A stretch of 5,695 bases of DNA from Chloroflexota bacterium. Lineage in GTDB: Bacteria > Chloroflexota > Anaerolineae > Caldilineales > Caldilineaceae. Position numbers and translations under genes: made by a program. This document shows positions 4,465-5,695 of the stretch, in pieces (within the stretch, counting starts at the first letter, position 1; every line of letters begins with the position of its first letter). The notes beneath the pieces were generated by a model. That model made no database searches and was not told where the DNA came from. It saw nothing but the letters and a program-made list of their open reading frames with translations. The stretch is taken from contig JACQGT010000252.1 of assembly GCA_016199425.1 (NCBI GenBank), positions 1 through 5,695 of the forward strand. The letters are read 5' to 3'.

Positions 4465-5695
4465 CTACTGAATGCGCTCAGCCAGAGCTTCGGCCTGGAC
4501 CTGGGCTGCTTCCATCGCTTCTTCCACCGTCTTGCCTGCGTTGAGCACATTGGCGAAGTTGGTGATGACGATCTGGCCGAATTCGTTGAAGTTGTAAACA
4601 AAGTCGCCCACCACATCAAAGGGTGTCACGTAGCTCACGCCGTCGTAGCCCGGCTTCAGCCACTCCAACTTGTCCAGATACTCCTGGCGCGCCGCAGAGG
4701 GCTGGGCGAAGATGACATCCTCGCAGCCTTCCACCATCCGCCGGTAGTTGTCCGGCTTGTACATATAAGTGACGAATTCCAGAGCGGCGTCCTTCACCGG
4801 CGAGGCCGCGTTGATCATCATCGGGTGGATGCGGGCAATGGATTTGTTGGTCGCCCAGGGGATGGGCGCGCTGCGCAGCAAGGGGTAGAGATCCGGCGCG
4901 CCCGGCTTGAAACTGCCCACGGCCGCAGAGACGAACAGTCCTTGCGCAACTGCTCCGGTCGTAAACAGACGCTGCCCTGTGGGATTATCTGCGCCCTGGG
5001 GCATAGCCACGTCGTACATCTGCTTGAAGAGCTTCAGCCCGTTGATGATTGGGTCGGAGGTGAGCAGCGGGGTCTTGCCTTCGGCCCACACGCCGTCATA
5101 AGGCATACACCACTCTTCGAGCTGGAACCAGAAGTCGGAGGCTTCGTTGACCAGATGGGTGGCAAAGAAGCCATACTTCTGCTTGTCCCGGTCGGTCAAG
5201 GCCTTGCTGACTTCGATCCACTCGTCCGGCGTCGTAGCCGGGGTGATGTTGGCCTCTTCGTAGCGCTGTTTGTTGTAGAGGATGCCGAAGGCCACCGTCA
5301 CCATATCCAGCCCGTAAAGAACACCGTCCTTGCGCATGGCGTCGTGGGCCGAACTCAGGTCGGTGATGGTGTTGCGGGTCAGCACTTCGTCCAGGGGGGC
5401 CAGGAGATCGGCTTTGATCAGCCGGGGGGCGAGTTCTGGGGTCGCCATAATAATGTCGCCGTCCAGTTCACCCGACTGCGCGCCCACGATTGTCTTGGTG
5501 GTGTAGGCGTCAAAGGGGATATTCTCTGTGACTACTTCGATGTCCGATTGGGAGTCGTTAAACTCTTTGACAAAAGCGAGCCAGGTCTTGCCCCGGTTGC
5601 CCTCCTCAAACCACCAGGAAAGATAGCGGACCGTCTGGCGCGCGCCCGTGCTGACAGCCGGTGCAGCGGCCTGCTCAGCCGCCGCCGGCGCGGCC
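4465..5695 (-). CDS. Family 1 extracellular solute-binding protein, N-terminus beyond the window (partial)
   Basis: The visible 409 residues run from the window edge to a TAG stop. The missing part should be the start codon, signal peptide and lipid-anchored cysteine, because the visible end begins inside an Ala/Pro-rich linker (AAPAAAEQAAAPAV). After it comes a typical family 1 N-lobe, TVRYLSWWFEEGN, then FVKEFNDSQSDIEVV (about residues 43-57) and the GELDGDIIMATPELAPRLIKA stretch, where the ligand-binding cleft begins. Later hallmarks include GVLYGLDMVTVAFGILYNK, TPDEWIEVSKAL, LFTTGAVAQGLF and the C-terminal NAGKTVEEAMEAAQVQAEAL, which is very typical of UgpB/MalE-like proteins. The protein would bind a sugar-like ligand outside the cell for the permeases downstream. 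It does not look like a recent duplicate of the second binding protein: the lobes differ in sequence. A start at the internal GTG (5485-5487) is unlikely, since it would remove the first strand of the fold. Confidence 0.94.
   Translation of the reverse strand, partial: AAPAAAEQAAAPAVSTGARQTVRYLSWWFEEGNRGKTWLAFVKEFNDSQSDIEVVTENIPFDAYTTKTIVGAQSGELDGDIIMATPELAPRLIKADLLAPLDEVLTRNTITDLSSAHDAMRKDGVLYGLDMVTVAFGILYNKQRYEEANITPATTPDEWIEVSKALTDRDKQKYGFFATHLVNEASDFWFQLEEWCMPYDGVWAEGKTPLLTSDPIINGLKLFKQMYDVAMPQGADNPTGQRLFTTGAVAQGLFVSAAVGSFKPGAPDLYPLLRSAPIPWATNKSIARIHPMMINAASPVKDAALEFVTYMYKPDNYRRMVEGCEDVIFAQPSAARQEYLDKLEWLKPGYDGVSYVTPFDVVGDFVYNFNEFGQIVITNFANVLNAGKTVEEAMEAAQVQAEALAERIQ

Noticed and set aside
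4413..4619. A 69-residue N-terminal extension of the second binding protein (open frame from an ATG at 4617-4619).
   Set aside because: The extension is the end of the first binding-protein gene read in another frame, with a low-complexity Ser/Arg-rich composition. The true start at 4410-4412 has a good Shine-Dalgarno and leads straight into the Tat signal.
4261..5671. A 12-base identity (GGTGCAGCGGCC) between the linker codons of the two binding proteins (4261-4272 and 5660-5671).
   Set aside because: It encodes the same Ala-Ala-Ala-Pro run. Low-complexity linkers produce such matches easily, and the surrounding proteins do not look recently duplicated.

Overview
All five genes in this window are on the minus strand, so the operon reads from base 5695 down to base 1. 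In transcription order they are: a family 1 extracellular solute-binding protein (its N-terminus lies outside the window), a second and different family 1 solute-binding lipoprotein, a MalF/UgpA-type permease, a MalG/UgpE-type permease, and a D-2-hydroxyacid dehydrogenase. This is a carbohydrate-type (CUT1) ABC import operon with a catabolic oxidoreductase at its end. The gaps are 52, 98, 5 and 67 bases. No divergent gene, tRNA, rRNA, CRISPR array or transposase is visible, and there is no gene-free stretch longer than about 100 bases.

The source is probably a Chloroflexota bacterium (Anaerolineae or Caldilineae-like). The clues are the moderately GC-rich sequence, the Tat-type lipoprotein signal with an RRTFLR motif and LAAC lipobox, the long Ala/Pro-rich linkers after the lipid-anchored cysteine, and an importer without a neighbouring ATPase gene. 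This is inferred from style, not from a database match.

Biologically, the two lipoproteins would capture a sugar, polyol or sugar-acid-like ligand outside the membrane and deliver it to the two permeases. An ATPase encoded elsewhere would power import. The dehydrogenase would act on a 2-hydroxy or 2-keto acid formed from the imported compound. The ligand cannot be read from the sequence.

The protein content is ordinary. The most interesting signal is in the gaps: two long, near-perfect hairpins (1108-1168 and 2966-3013) built from 8-base GRGATGAN units. Their sequences differ, but each keeps its own arms complementary, and they share a GATGAG(A)CCAG motif at the arm/loop boundary. A related fragment lies at the dehydrogenase stop codon (47-60). 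I see no strong evidence of an undescribed multi-gene system. The repeat family, the tandem binding proteins and the altered nucleotide-binding motif of the dehydrogenase are the points worth a second look.
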